Assembly (NCBI GenBank): GCA_013339895.1
Contig: JABACO010000008.1
Location: 9,766,083 to 9,830,082, forward strand
Direction: 5' to 3'
DNA: 64,000 nucleotides
Source of the DNA: Ephydatia muelleri
Taxonomy: Eukaryota > Porifera > Demospongiae > Spongillida > Spongillidae
Both the position numbers and the translations under genes were made by a program. The notes under the pieces are model-generated. The model was not told where the DNA came from and searched no databases. It saw only the letters and a list, made by a program, of their open reading frames with translations. This document shows positions 23,901-33,689 of the stretch, piece by piece. Within the stretch, counting starts at the first letter, position 1; the number at the start of each line of letters is the position of its first letter.

Positions 23901-26900
23901 CAACTGTATGGGATCGTTTCCGCGAAAAGGGACCTAACGCATATTTTTTCAACATTTCAAATTCTTTGATATTCTAGAAGTCTTAAATGTCCGCTACAAT
24001 TGCTTCTTACACACTGAGAATCGAAGTATTCGTCATGGAGTTGTAAGGCTCTGTATTTTTAATTAGCCATACATTTCAAGGCAAGCATTACATTTCTATT
24101 GTGCGTACTGGAAATTTTATAATGTATGCTTATAGGTCCCTTTTCATGGAAACGATCCCGTATACCGTATAGACAATCTGAATTAGTTTGTTTTTTTTGT
24201 AGGGTGACACGATATTTATTCATGTGCAAAGCAATTCTTTTTTGGTGGGCTTTGTTCCAGTCTATGATATTCATTGTTTTGCACCAATTTGTCACTTCAT
24301 CGTCAAAACTTAACTTGTGAAAACCTAGGGTTATTCATTGTTTTGCACCAATTTGTCACTTCATCGTCAAACTTAACTTGTGAAAACCTACTGTGACTGT
24401 AGCAGATAAATGAAAGATTGTGGCCTTAGACACTGAATGCAATCAGTTTCAATGCACATTGTTGGTGAACTTCATATTGTTTTGAACTTCATTGTGTTCA
24501 GCATCTAGGCAACAGTCCAGGTTTTGTTCACTGGACATGATTGTTATTAATGAAAAGAGTTTATATGGGGTAGTGGCATGGTGTTAGGGGATTTCCATTG
24601 AAACACCATCCCATTGGCCTTTGCCACACTGATATCATCCCATCATTAATTAAGCTTGTGATGCCAGTGCATGTACTCTCACATTCTGTCCCTGAACAGC
24701 CTTACCATATGGTATATCTGTATCTGGAGTCCACAGCCTCATCCATCAGCAGTAATGCACTTAAAAACTCATCCTCATCATCTAGAGTACATCACATAAC
24801 TTTCAATTCTGTACAGGAGGAGCAGTATAAATTCTGATGGTGCCAGTAATCACCATACTTGTATGTGCACACATAGATGTGCAGTACTGAAGTATTGGAA
24901 GAGTGGCTGGTACTTTACACTCCAATGCATTCAATGTTCCTCTAACCCCACTAACTATTGTTGGCAAGAGTTCTGTTTCTTCTCCTGTGTCCTCTCCCAG
25001 TAAGAAATTTTCTTTGTCACTGTCTCTCTCCCCTCCTTCCTCTACCCACCCATCATCTTACCTAGCACATTTATCTACCTTTGCACAGAAATGTTACAAT
25101 TGTGATACGAAATGTTTCAACCCTCACCTCCATTTGTCTCTGGTTGTTTTATTTGTATTGCAGGATGATTGGAGTCCATTATACTTAGCAAGTGGTGGTG
25201 GATATCTTGAAATAATGAAGACACTAATTGAAGCTGGAGCTAATGTCAATCAAGCCACCAAGGTAGGTACATGTATGTCTGGCCATTCTCACACATTATT
25301 TGCACACTGTATATGGCTATCCAGCTTGGCAACACTGTTGCTACTATTCTGGGGTCTGCGGATTTTGTTGTGAATCTTTTCAGAATTTGACAGCATTTGA
25401 CCTTGTGTATTCTAAACCTACACCACTCTCTCAGCGTTACAATCTCCAACCACACCCACTTTATTATACTTCTATCATGTAGGAGTAATGATTTGTAATC
25501 ATTTGCATGCATTACTAGAAATAATTTATTCTTATATTCACGGACACTGCTATTCCATCCAATCTATCCTTCACTCCTCTTAGTCAATCAAATTAAACGT
25601 GCATAGTCAAACATTCCGCAATAAAGTGTTCACAATCATGTGACCTTCATAAAATTTGCAAACCATTAACGGGGTTTCATTGAGAAAAAAACTCAAGAGG
25701 GGGCAAAAGTTGAGTTGATACTTTTTTGAGTGGGCGATTATAAATTTGTTTTTAAAAGAAGGCAACTCATCTTACTCTGAGTGCTGTGTCACTTATATAG
25801 GATAATATTTTGAGTCATTTCAAATGCCTCATCTGGAGATTTTGCAACAGCTCTCAGCATTTTTGATCCACTAAATGTCCCTAATGTGTCTTCTAGTGAT
25901 TGCTCCCATTGTGGAGACGTTTGTTAGTGCACCCTTGCACATTTATGGTGTAACAAATCTGCTGGTACAAGGTGATGAAACTGTCACAGCTGCACTGATC
26001 TCACCTGATCTCAACACTGAGTGGAATGTTTCCAAATTTAAGTACACTTGCTACCATTAGTCTATTTATTCCAGTTTCAACAGCATCTGTAGAAAGAAGC
26101 TGAACCTGACTAAAACTCGTCTAAGAAACTGTCTATAGTTATTCAAGTTTATCTAGTTTACAATAGAGTCTCCAGATAAGCTATCAGATAGTGACTTAGA
26201 TGCAATACTAGATGTATGGAATAGATAGATTGCTGTAGGTACTTACTTTATGATGCATTTATAAAAGGTTATTCCAAATTGCCAAGGGGGGGCAACAATA
26301 TGGCAAGGAGGATGGGGGGCAAATGCTCCCGCCCCCCCTCTGATGAAACCCTGCATTAGCTTCCGACCCCCCGACCCCCCTCCACCCTTTCCCATGGATT
26401 ATTGCCTTCCTATGTGACATGATCCTGTCTCTGCCTCTGCCGTCTCATTGACAAGAGTTCTATCCCTTATCTTCACCCTCTTCCAGTAACAAATTTGCTT
26501 AGAGCCTGTTCTGCTTCCCCTGTCTCTGTACCTCCCCCTCATTCCCTCCGACCCATCTGTCATCTTACCGGTTACCTGCCACGTATTTAAGCTTCCTTCA
26601 CGGTTTCATTCAGAAAAAGATTCAAGGAAATGGGGGGGGGGGGGGGAGGCCGGGAGGCAAATTGGTACATTACAAGGCTCAGAGGATTTCATGACTGTAT
26701 CATTTTTTGATATTAATTCACAACAATAATATTTATATACTGATTCAGACTAAGACTATGAGACATTAATGCGTTCATTCTGTTTCAGTTCAGTGCAACA
26801 TTGATCGGTAATGGTAGTTTTCCAGTACTGTACCTTTTAATACATTGAATTGTATTATGATAATGCCTTTAAAATACAGAGCAAAAAAATCTATCCATGT

Positions 26901-29900
26901 GCATGTCTCACATGATACATATCAGATTCTAACCAACACGTATATGCAGTCCAGGGTACCATTACTTTGAACATCCCAGAGGGGATATAATGTTTCAACT
27001 GGTTATAATGACATTTGAATCGCAGAATGGTGAGAGTCCATTGTACACAGCAAGTTCTAAAGGACATCTTCAAGTAGTGAAGACACTAATGGAGGCTGGA
27101 GCCAATGCCAATCAAGCAAATAAGGTGGGCATACATTATATTGTCAGTGCCATACTAATTAACATTTGGGATCATTTTCGCGAACAGGGACCTAAAGTTT
27201 TTTCAAGATTTCAATTTATTGATATTCTAGAAATCTGAATTGTCCTCCTCTACATATTGCTTCTTACGCACTGAGAATCGGAGTATAGGTCATGGAGTTG
27301 TAAGGCTCTGAATTTTTTAATTAGCTATACATTTGAACGCAAGTGTTACATTTCTATTGCACATACTGGAAATTTTATAATGTATGCGCTAGGTCCCTTT
27401 TCATGGAAGCGATCCCATTTATGTAACAGCATAAGCTTACATGGAAAGTTATATCGCTGTACAACAAATCAAATACACTTTGTTTACAGTATGGTACATG
27501 CAAATGTTAGATTTCATCTCAACAAAACAAGCATCATAATGGTCATATGATCTCGAACGAAGCACAAATGATATAGACAAGAGCACATCAGGCTGCTACT
27601 CTTTCAATCCATCCATCAGTTTTAGGTATTGCAATAGACTCAGAACCAGTGGCTCTAATATCAGTTCATGCATGATCCCAGTCGAGGTTTGGGGGGAGGG
27701 GGGAGGGATGTCATCAAATGTTTTACCATGAATGCCATTATGTAATTTGCTATAATATACAGTTACACCTAATACTTATACCTTGCTGTTAGACAATCCC
27801 TTTAATTCTTTCTTTTTTATTCCTCCTCCCTTCCTAACCGCCACTCCTTGTCATTCCCCACAATCTTTGTGGTTCTTGGCTAACATTTTACTGAATGTCA
27901 CATCGGTGCAGAATACACATGAATGATTACAACTCGATGCTTTCTTTACTACTCCTAATTAATACGATGACTGTAAAGAAAAGATAAGAATGAAATAAAC
28001 TGTTAGTTTCATAACACAAATGGATAAAATATGGTTGCTTAGCTTCTAAATATACATACAGCCCACTTATACTGCTTCTCTGGTCCATAACATATTCACT
28101 ATTCCAGTTGCCACTACTATCAGATAGAAACCAGAGCATTTGTAGTGCATATAATAATCCCTCACACACAACTGTAGACATGCATGTAATGCATAATCCG
28201 CAGGATGGAAAAACAGCCCTGGACATAGCTGAGGAGAAAGGTCACAGTGAAATAGTCAAAGTATTGAAGACTTACCAAAGCAAGGTGAGATGCAGATTTG
28301 ACCATCAGGTGAACAGTAAAATAATCATTGTTTTTATTGCATGTGTGACGTGTGGGGATAGACATAGGTAATCTGGAATGAATTTCTGCATGTTGTATAC
28401 ATTGGTGCAGTAGGTTCTGAGATATCTACATGATTAAATATATTATGCAAGCAAATCTTCAATCTTATTAATAGAACCTAAACATTTTGTATGAGTTATT
28501 GATGCAGTTTAGAAATAAATAGGGGCTTCATCCTATAAGGGGCCAATTACATGTACATGTACTCTCAAGATATATTATGCAAGAAATGGTGCTCTTGAAG
28601 TACACATTGGCGTACTTTAATTGCAATATACAAATTTGTTATTTTGGATGTAAGGTTAATGCACTGAAACTACAACGGATTCAAAGTGCAGAAGAGAGAG
28701 CAACAAGGGCTGAGCACCAGCCACTCTACACAAAGCAACAGAGTGAACCATTGCAACAGCAAATTGGACTCCATGCTCCAGAAGACAGAGCAATGAGGAC
28801 TGAGCAAGTTCTGTTGAAAACAAAGCAACAGAGTGATGCATTGCAACAGCATATCACACTAAAAGCTCAACAGCCAGATGAGAGGGCTAGAAGAGCAGAA
28901 GAGAGAGTTCAACAGGCAGAACGGAGAGCAACAAGGGCTGAGCAACAAATCTTGGAAATGAAACAACAGAACGATACATTGCTTCAGCAAATCAGACTGC
29001 AAGCTCAACAGGCAGATGAGAGAGCTAAAAGAGCAGAAGAGAGAGTTCAACAGGCAGAAGTGAGAGCAACAGGGGCAGAGCAACAAATTTTGGAAATGAA
29101 ACTACAGAACAATACACTGCTACAGCAAATCAGACTGCAAGTTACAAGAGCAGAAGAGAGAGTTCAGCAGGCTGAAGTGAGAGCAACCAGAGATGAGCAA
29201 CAACTTTTAGAAACAAAGAAACAGGGCGATGCTTTGCTACAGCAAATCAGACTGCAAGCTCAACGGGCAGATGAGAGAGCTACAAGAGCCGAAGAGAGAG
29301 CAACGAGGGCTGAACAAGATCTTAAGTTGTCAAGGCAACAATTTGAAGCACAACTGAGATCTCGAGCTGCCCAAGGCATTCAACAAAATTCCGACTATGT
29401 TATGTCTTCTTGGAGAGTGGAAAGAGATGAAATAGAAGCAATAGAAGGAAAGCCTCTTGGTGTAGGAGGATGGGGAGAGGTGAGAGTGGCTATGTTCCGT
29501 GGTGTCAAGGTTGCTGCTAAGTTCATCCATGAAGCAATTATCTCTTCATACAATATTGATCAATTTCTCAGAGAAATGAATATGGCATCACGTATACGAC
29601 ATCCCAATCTCCTGCTATTTATTGGAGCCTCACTGGGTGACAATAAGCCTATTATCCTCACAGAACTGATGCCAGCCGACTTGCGAAGCATTATTCCAGT
29701 CCTTGCAAAAGATCATGTGATCTCTATTGGCACAGATGTGGCCCAAGGCCTCAACTACCTCCATCTAATGAGGCCTGATCCTATCATCCATCGAGATGTT
29801 AGCAGTGCAAATGTTCTTGTTGAACGCACTGAATTGGGCGGTTATAGAGCCAAGGTTTCCGACTATGGCTCTGCTAACTTTATATCTAAAGTGACAACCA

Positions 29901-30175
29901 TGGGCCCTGGAAATGCAACCTATGCAGCCCCAGAGTCCATGAATCCTAGACTACAGTCTCCAAAGATGGATGTGTACAGTTATGGCATACTCCTGCTCGA
30001 AATGGCCACTGGTCAGTTCCCAGACCAAAGCCTACGAGTCATACAACTTGACACGCTGCTGTGGCAAGAAATGAAAGAGCTGATAAGGAGGTGCATCTGT
30101 GAAGATCCAGGCAATCGTACAACCATGAAGGATATACTTATTGCACTACCGCGGCAGTTGAGATATAGATATTGA
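16944..30175 (+). CDS. Ankyrin-repeat / coiled-coil / TKL-type protein kinase, copy 2 (complete)
   Basis: Proposed exons: 16944-16952 (start ATG, only Met-Ser-Lys), 17024-17116, 17529-17627, 19005-19103, 19920-20018, 23671-23772, 25164-25262, 27026-27124, 28204-28284 and 28655-30175. Every intron is phase 0 and the sum gives about 766 residues. Seven ankyrin repeats and a half-repeat (about 4-260) carry GHL.VVKTLIEAGANVN signatures. A coiled coil (about 270-500) is made of AEERVQQAE / RATRAEQQ heptads. The kinase domain (about 519-759) has the G-loop GVGGWGEV (529-536), Lys549 in VAAK, Glu567 in helix C, HRDVSSAN (639-646), DYG in place of DFG (663-665) and AAPE (684-687). All catalytic residues are present, so it should be active. 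It is related to the TKL/RIPK/ANKK group and is probably a cytoplasmic signalling kinase whose ankyrin repeats bind partners and whose coil oligomerises. The Met-Ser-Lys first exon is an inference from a good donor (AAA/GTAAGC) and matching phase. Confidence 0.82.
17628..19004. other. Intron of copy 2 with a solo TIR-element end
   Basis: At 18165-18216 the sequence matches the right end of the TTAA-flanked element at 21135-21725, including the last 20 bases up to TTAA. The left end is missing. Nothing else is recognisable. Confidence 0.5.
20183..20258. repeat. MITE-like hairpin, family A (diverged copy)
   Basis: Imperfect arms of about 25 bp begin AATGACACAGACCTATATTC and end in the reverse complement CTAGGTCTGTGTCATT. 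The arm interior (CTATATTCAGCACA, GCTAAATCTAGG) resembles the hairpins at 16616 and 41439. Confidence 0.6.
20804..20930. repeat. (GA)n followed by (CT)n microsatellite
   Basis: Two purine tracts of GA repeats (about 20812-20873, interrupted) are followed within 25 bp by a (CT)n tract (about 20897-20930). They are reverse complements and could fold as a hairpin. The overlapping open frames here are only low complexity. Confidence 0.9.
21135..21725. mobile_element. TTAA-flanked non-autonomous element, piggyBac-like
   Basis: The ends read TTAA-CCGATTATACGCGG and, at the right, CCGCGTATAATCGG-TTAA. That is a perfect 14-bp inverted repeat enclosed by TTAA on both sides. TTAA target sites are the signature of piggyBac transposons. 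The 590-bp interior has no transposase frame, so it would be a non-autonomous copy. It lies in the intron of copy 2 between the exons at 19920-20018 and 23671-23772. Confidence 0.7.
21905..22066. repeat. Imperfect inverted repeat (MITE-like)
   Basis: The left arm TTGGAATTTACTACCG...GTGACTAGTCA...GCGTAAATGCATATGGGTAAA pairs imperfectly with a right arm ACCCATGCGTTTACACTACAGTGACTAGTGGTAAATTCCA, shown here with gaps between the conserved blocks. No coding content. Confidence 0.5.
22672..22717. repeat. Short inverted repeat
   Basis: GGGGACCAGA at the left pairs with TCTGGTCCCC at the right, enclosing an AT-rich loop of 26 bases. Just upstream, at 22405-22470, lies a small tandem array of TTATTATCGAATAG units. 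Confidence 0.5.
23910..24159. mobile_element. MITE family B, copy 1
   Basis: A 250-bp element with inverted ends GGGATCGTTTCC and GGAAACGATCCC. It is flanked by GTAT on both sides, consistent with a 4-bp target duplication. Sister copies are at 27168-27416 and 51246-51487, with a solo end at about 40627-40673. Confidence 0.8.
24266..24390. repeat. Tandem duplication of ~61 bp
   Basis: The block beginning ATTCATTGTTTTGCACCA is repeated twice head to tail and differs only by one A in an A-run. The high identity suggests a very recent slip or duplication. Confidence 0.7.
25672..26356 (+). pseudogene. hAT transposase C-terminal remnant
   Basis: At about 26045-26105 one frame reads TLATISLFIPVSTASVERS and then a stop; about 15 bases on it reads LTKTRLRNCL. 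This is the order of the hAT dimerisation domain (P-V-S-T-A-x-x-E-R-S ... K-x-x-L-R). Short imperfect inverted ends (CGGGGTTTCAT near 25673, ATGAAACCCTG near 26343) may be its termini. Stops and lost sequence show it is dead. It lies in the copy-2 intron between 25262 and 27026. Confidence 0.6.
26400..27025. other. Orphan copy of the conserved ankyrin-exon upstream intron block
   Basis: The stretch at 26450-26570 repeats the sequence normally found just upstream of ankyrin exons in this gene (tracts with CTGTCTCTG, CTCCCC, CATCTGTCATCTTACC). Here it is separated from the next exon by about 450 bp of other sequence, including a G-run near 26631. This may be a block whose exon was lost or displaced. 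Confidence 0.45.
27168..27416. mobile_element. MITE family B, copy 2
   Basis: Ends GGGATC and GATCCC with the same interior as copy 1 (CACTGAGAATCGGAGTAT, GGAAATTTTATAATGTATGC). ATTT flanks both ends, supporting a 4-bp AT-rich target duplication. It starts only 43 bp after an ankyrin exon of copy 2. Confidence 0.8.
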
Positions 30176-30944
30176 TGGATTGATTCAATTGAACACAACT
30201 GTCAAGTCAATGCATAGTTTATGCAGCTGTACTGATTGTGTACCCTATATTGCAAAATGTTGCAGCAATGAACTGATATAGTGACAATGTTATGCAATGA
30301 ATTACTATCATTCATCATTACATTTTGTTATTATTTTTTATTTGTTCCGTCGCTGCTGCACTGTGGCTGCTTTATTCGTCTTATCTACAGTTACATCATG
30401 ATGGAATGTTTCGCGTGGGCAATACGTTTGTAATTAGAACACTAGTTTATGTAATTTAGGTTCATCCATTGGAATCTAGTGAATGACAGCCGATTTGTGT
30501 CTTCAGTGACCGTGATGGGTGCCAAGGGAACAGATGATGGTATGTACTTCAATAATGGCATTAATGGTTCAGTTCAAATCAGTTGGCCTTCAGGTTGAAT
30601 GTCTCGGGGAGGGGGTGAATGTGAGTATATGAGTGTGCATGTGTATGTTCAATAACAATTTCAAAAACTTTGTATGCTAATCTATCATCACCCACACATA
30701 CACACATGCACTTACACATCAGACAAGACTAGAACTGGATCAATGTCAGGCATCTAATAGTGGGAGCTGGGCGAAAGACGGCGTCTATTAAGAGTACTAG
30801 CTGATTTGTCATTGTTTTGATTCATATTGTTATTAATTCCACTTGCTGAGGCAGTTTCAGTGGAAGCAGCTTTGCAGTCACCAGGCCATTGTTAACCTAT
30901 AACTATTGTTACAGTTGGAGAAACAATTTATATATTCAATTTCA
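30176..30944. other. Intergenic, nothing recognised
   Basis: The stretch between the stop of copy 2 and the 3' end of the pseudogene has no open frame of note. The two genes are convergent here. Confidence 0.4.
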
Positions 30945-31960
30945 GTAATGTGATGAGAACTTCCTTCATGGTTGGATGATTGGCTGGATCTTCATGGGTA
31001 CACCACCTTATCACCCTTTCATTTCTTGCCACAGCAGAGTGTCAAGTTGTATGGCTCGTTGGTTTTAGTCTGGGAACTGTCCAGTTGCCATTTCGAGCAG
31101 GAGTATGCCATAACAGTACACATCCATCTTTGGAGACTGTAGTTTAAGATTGGCGTGCTCTGGAGCTGCATAGGATGCATTTCCAGTGGGGCCCATGGCG
31201 GTCACTTTAGATAGAAAGTTAGCAGAACCATAGTCAGAAACCTTGGCTCTATAACCACCCAATTCAGTGCACTCAACAAGAATATTTGCAGTGCTCGCAT
31301 CTCAATGGATGATAGGATCAGGCCTCATTTTATGGAGGTGGTTGAGGCCTTGGGCCATATCTATGCCAATAGAGATCACATGATCTCGTGGGAGGACATC
31401 AATGCAAAATCGCAAGTTGGCTGGCCTAAGTTCTGTGAGGATTGCAGGTTTATTATAATCTATTGTGGCTCCAATAAACAGCAGGAGGTTGGGATGTCGC
31501 ACACTTACTGCTATATTCATCTATGCCTAGAGATGTTTCTTCATGCAGGAATTTAGCAGCAACCTTGACACCACGGAACATAGCTACTCTCACCTCACCC
31601 CACCCTCCCACACCAAGTGGCTTTCCTTCCACACTTCTATTCATCATGTTCCAATCTCCATAACATCGTCATGTGGTCAGAATTTTGTGGGATGCCTTGT
31701 GTACCTTGGGATCTAAGGTGTGCTTCAGATTGTTGCCTAAGCACTTAAACTCTTGTTCAGCCCTCGTTGCTCTCGCTTCAGCTCTTGTAGCTCTCTCATG
31801 TGCCCGTTGAGCTTGCAATCTGATTTGCTTTAGCAATGCATCGCCCTGTTGCTTTGTTTCCAATAGTTGCTGCTCAGCCCTTGTTGCTTTTTCTTCTACG
31901 TTTCTAGCTCTGTCACCTGCCTAGTCTAATTTGCTGTTGCAATGCATCATTGTTACATTA
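30945..31960 (-). pseudogene. Truncated ankyrin-kinase pseudogene, copy 3
   Basis: The minus strand carries a short piece of the coiled coil (31669-31930, e.g. LQAQRAHERATRAEARATRA) followed by most of the same kinase domain. The kinase pieces include GVGGWGEVRVAMFRG, RHPNLLLFIGA, VSDYGSANFLSK and SYAAPEH. Lesions visible directly: the catalytic HRD is H-stop-D (CGA changed to TGA) at about 31301-31305; a stop follows GQFPD near 31063; a deletion after the VAAK lysine shifts the frame near 31530; another frame change lies between coil and kinase. No ankyrin exons precede it. It is a 5'-truncated segmental copy, and it keeps the intact GGWGEVRV junction that copy 1 has lost. Confidence 0.9.
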
Positions 31961-33689
31961 ATAACATTCTTATGTATGGGCCATTAATGGAAAGGATGAT
32001 AGAAGCTATTGATAGATGAGATGGCCATGTGTCAAGGGAATAAGAAATATCTGCTTCTCCACCGGTCACAGAAATATAATATGAGTGCATAGGAACTTAA
32101 ACATGGGGACAGGAGGCATGTTACAAGGAACCTGATGCATGTACAGAGGACCAATCCTATGGGACAGTGCATGTAGCTACATGTACTTATATGCACGGTC
32201 TCAAGTGAGGTCTCTATATGTCAAGTATGAAGGACCAGTTATATGGGAACTCAACATGCACAAAGAGCAGTTGTCAAAAGGAATACTTGCACAGAGGATA
32301 ATACGCAGAGAGTTGGTACATCAAATCAGTGGCCTGTACAGACATGCACAACAGCAGTTTAATAAATGGAATAAAATGCATGTGCATGTCACAATGTTTG
32401 TGAGTCATCAGTACCAGACAGGGTTATTGTATGCCACATACATCATCTGGTATGTGCAAGTGTACTGTGTACATGAGTGTGTGAGAATGTGCCACTACGA
32501 TGATGTACAGGTCCATGTGTGCAACAATGCAAGCGTGTGCACAAGTGTGAGCCAGCACGAGCGCATGAATGTTCATGTGAACTGTAAACAAATACCAGGC
32601 CGAAATCATTGCAATCGTAGCCGAGTGGGCGAGGCAGGAATAAGACGAGAATTTTTTGGCAACAGCGAATTGGAAAGCTTTATACACGACTAGAGGATTA
32701 TGCGAGTGCGTAGCAAATAGCCTTATTCGCGCCGTGTTGAATACTGCCATGGGAAGCGCAAGATTACTGCAACATTGGAATCCGTTACTTTGGTACGATC
32801 GTCTTGCGAAGTGAGAAGTCCTCTTCTTTTTTCTCTTAATCTACCCACATAAACTCACCGCCTGGGTGAGGCAAAAATAGTTGCAAACGGCTAGCCGAGA
32901 GGCTAGCTTAGTTTAAAGGCGGAGAATGGGCGGAACAAAGAAGTTATCGAAATTTATTGTGGAACGGGTTATAATTGTGCGAATCGAGCTGGAAATGTGC
33001 ATTAACTTTGCACAGCTGTATCTCCGTGAAGGATAAAGTAAAAATTAAATAACAGCGCATCAATAGCGACAGGACCCCTCTACCTACACACCTAATTTGA
33101 TGCGATTTGAATGCTCCTACCTGAAGTTGTGGAGGTTTTGAACCCCATGGGGTATCGGATCTCGTAACGTCGGCACTGTGTTTGTGCAAGCCACCAAGTA
33201 TATTTTCACACAGAGAAATGGTGTAGTATGAACTGTTGAAAATAGTAAGTCGATAGCCTTAACCGCCCGGAAGTTATAGCGATTCAAACGCGATGCATGT
33301 TTTCCTTTCCTTTCCTCTGCCAATTACCTTTGCGAATACCCATGCATTTCGCCATTATTGCGTCCCATTCATGGGCGATTGTACAAATGACATCGTTATG
33401 AATATTTCTATTATGCACAGTAGGCTGAACCAGTCAAGTTATATCGAATTCTCATGATAGGTAGACAAAAAGTTATAACTTCCCAAGCTGTCTAACAGAG
33501 CAAATCCTGTAACCATTCGATGCCAATTTCTTCATACTGAAAATTAAATAGCTATATCCTTATCAGTTTAATATAAGGAAGATTGCATTATTCAAATTCT
33601 ACTTTGATGATTTACTGCTACTGTGATATTGACAAAATTTCTTCAGTGATATCAGTAAAGTACATTTAGTGCTAGTACCATGGTATAAG
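31961..33689. other. Intergenic, no convincing gene
   Basis: An open frame at 32139-32693 (+) has a Val/Cys/His-rich low-complexity composition from GTGT-like sequence and no recognisable domain, so I do not call it a gene. No RNA gene was recognised. Confidence 0.4.

Noticed and set aside
32139-32693. 184-codon ORF on +
   Set aside because: Composition follows GT-rich local sequence, no domain is visible, and no splice or homologous evidence supports it.
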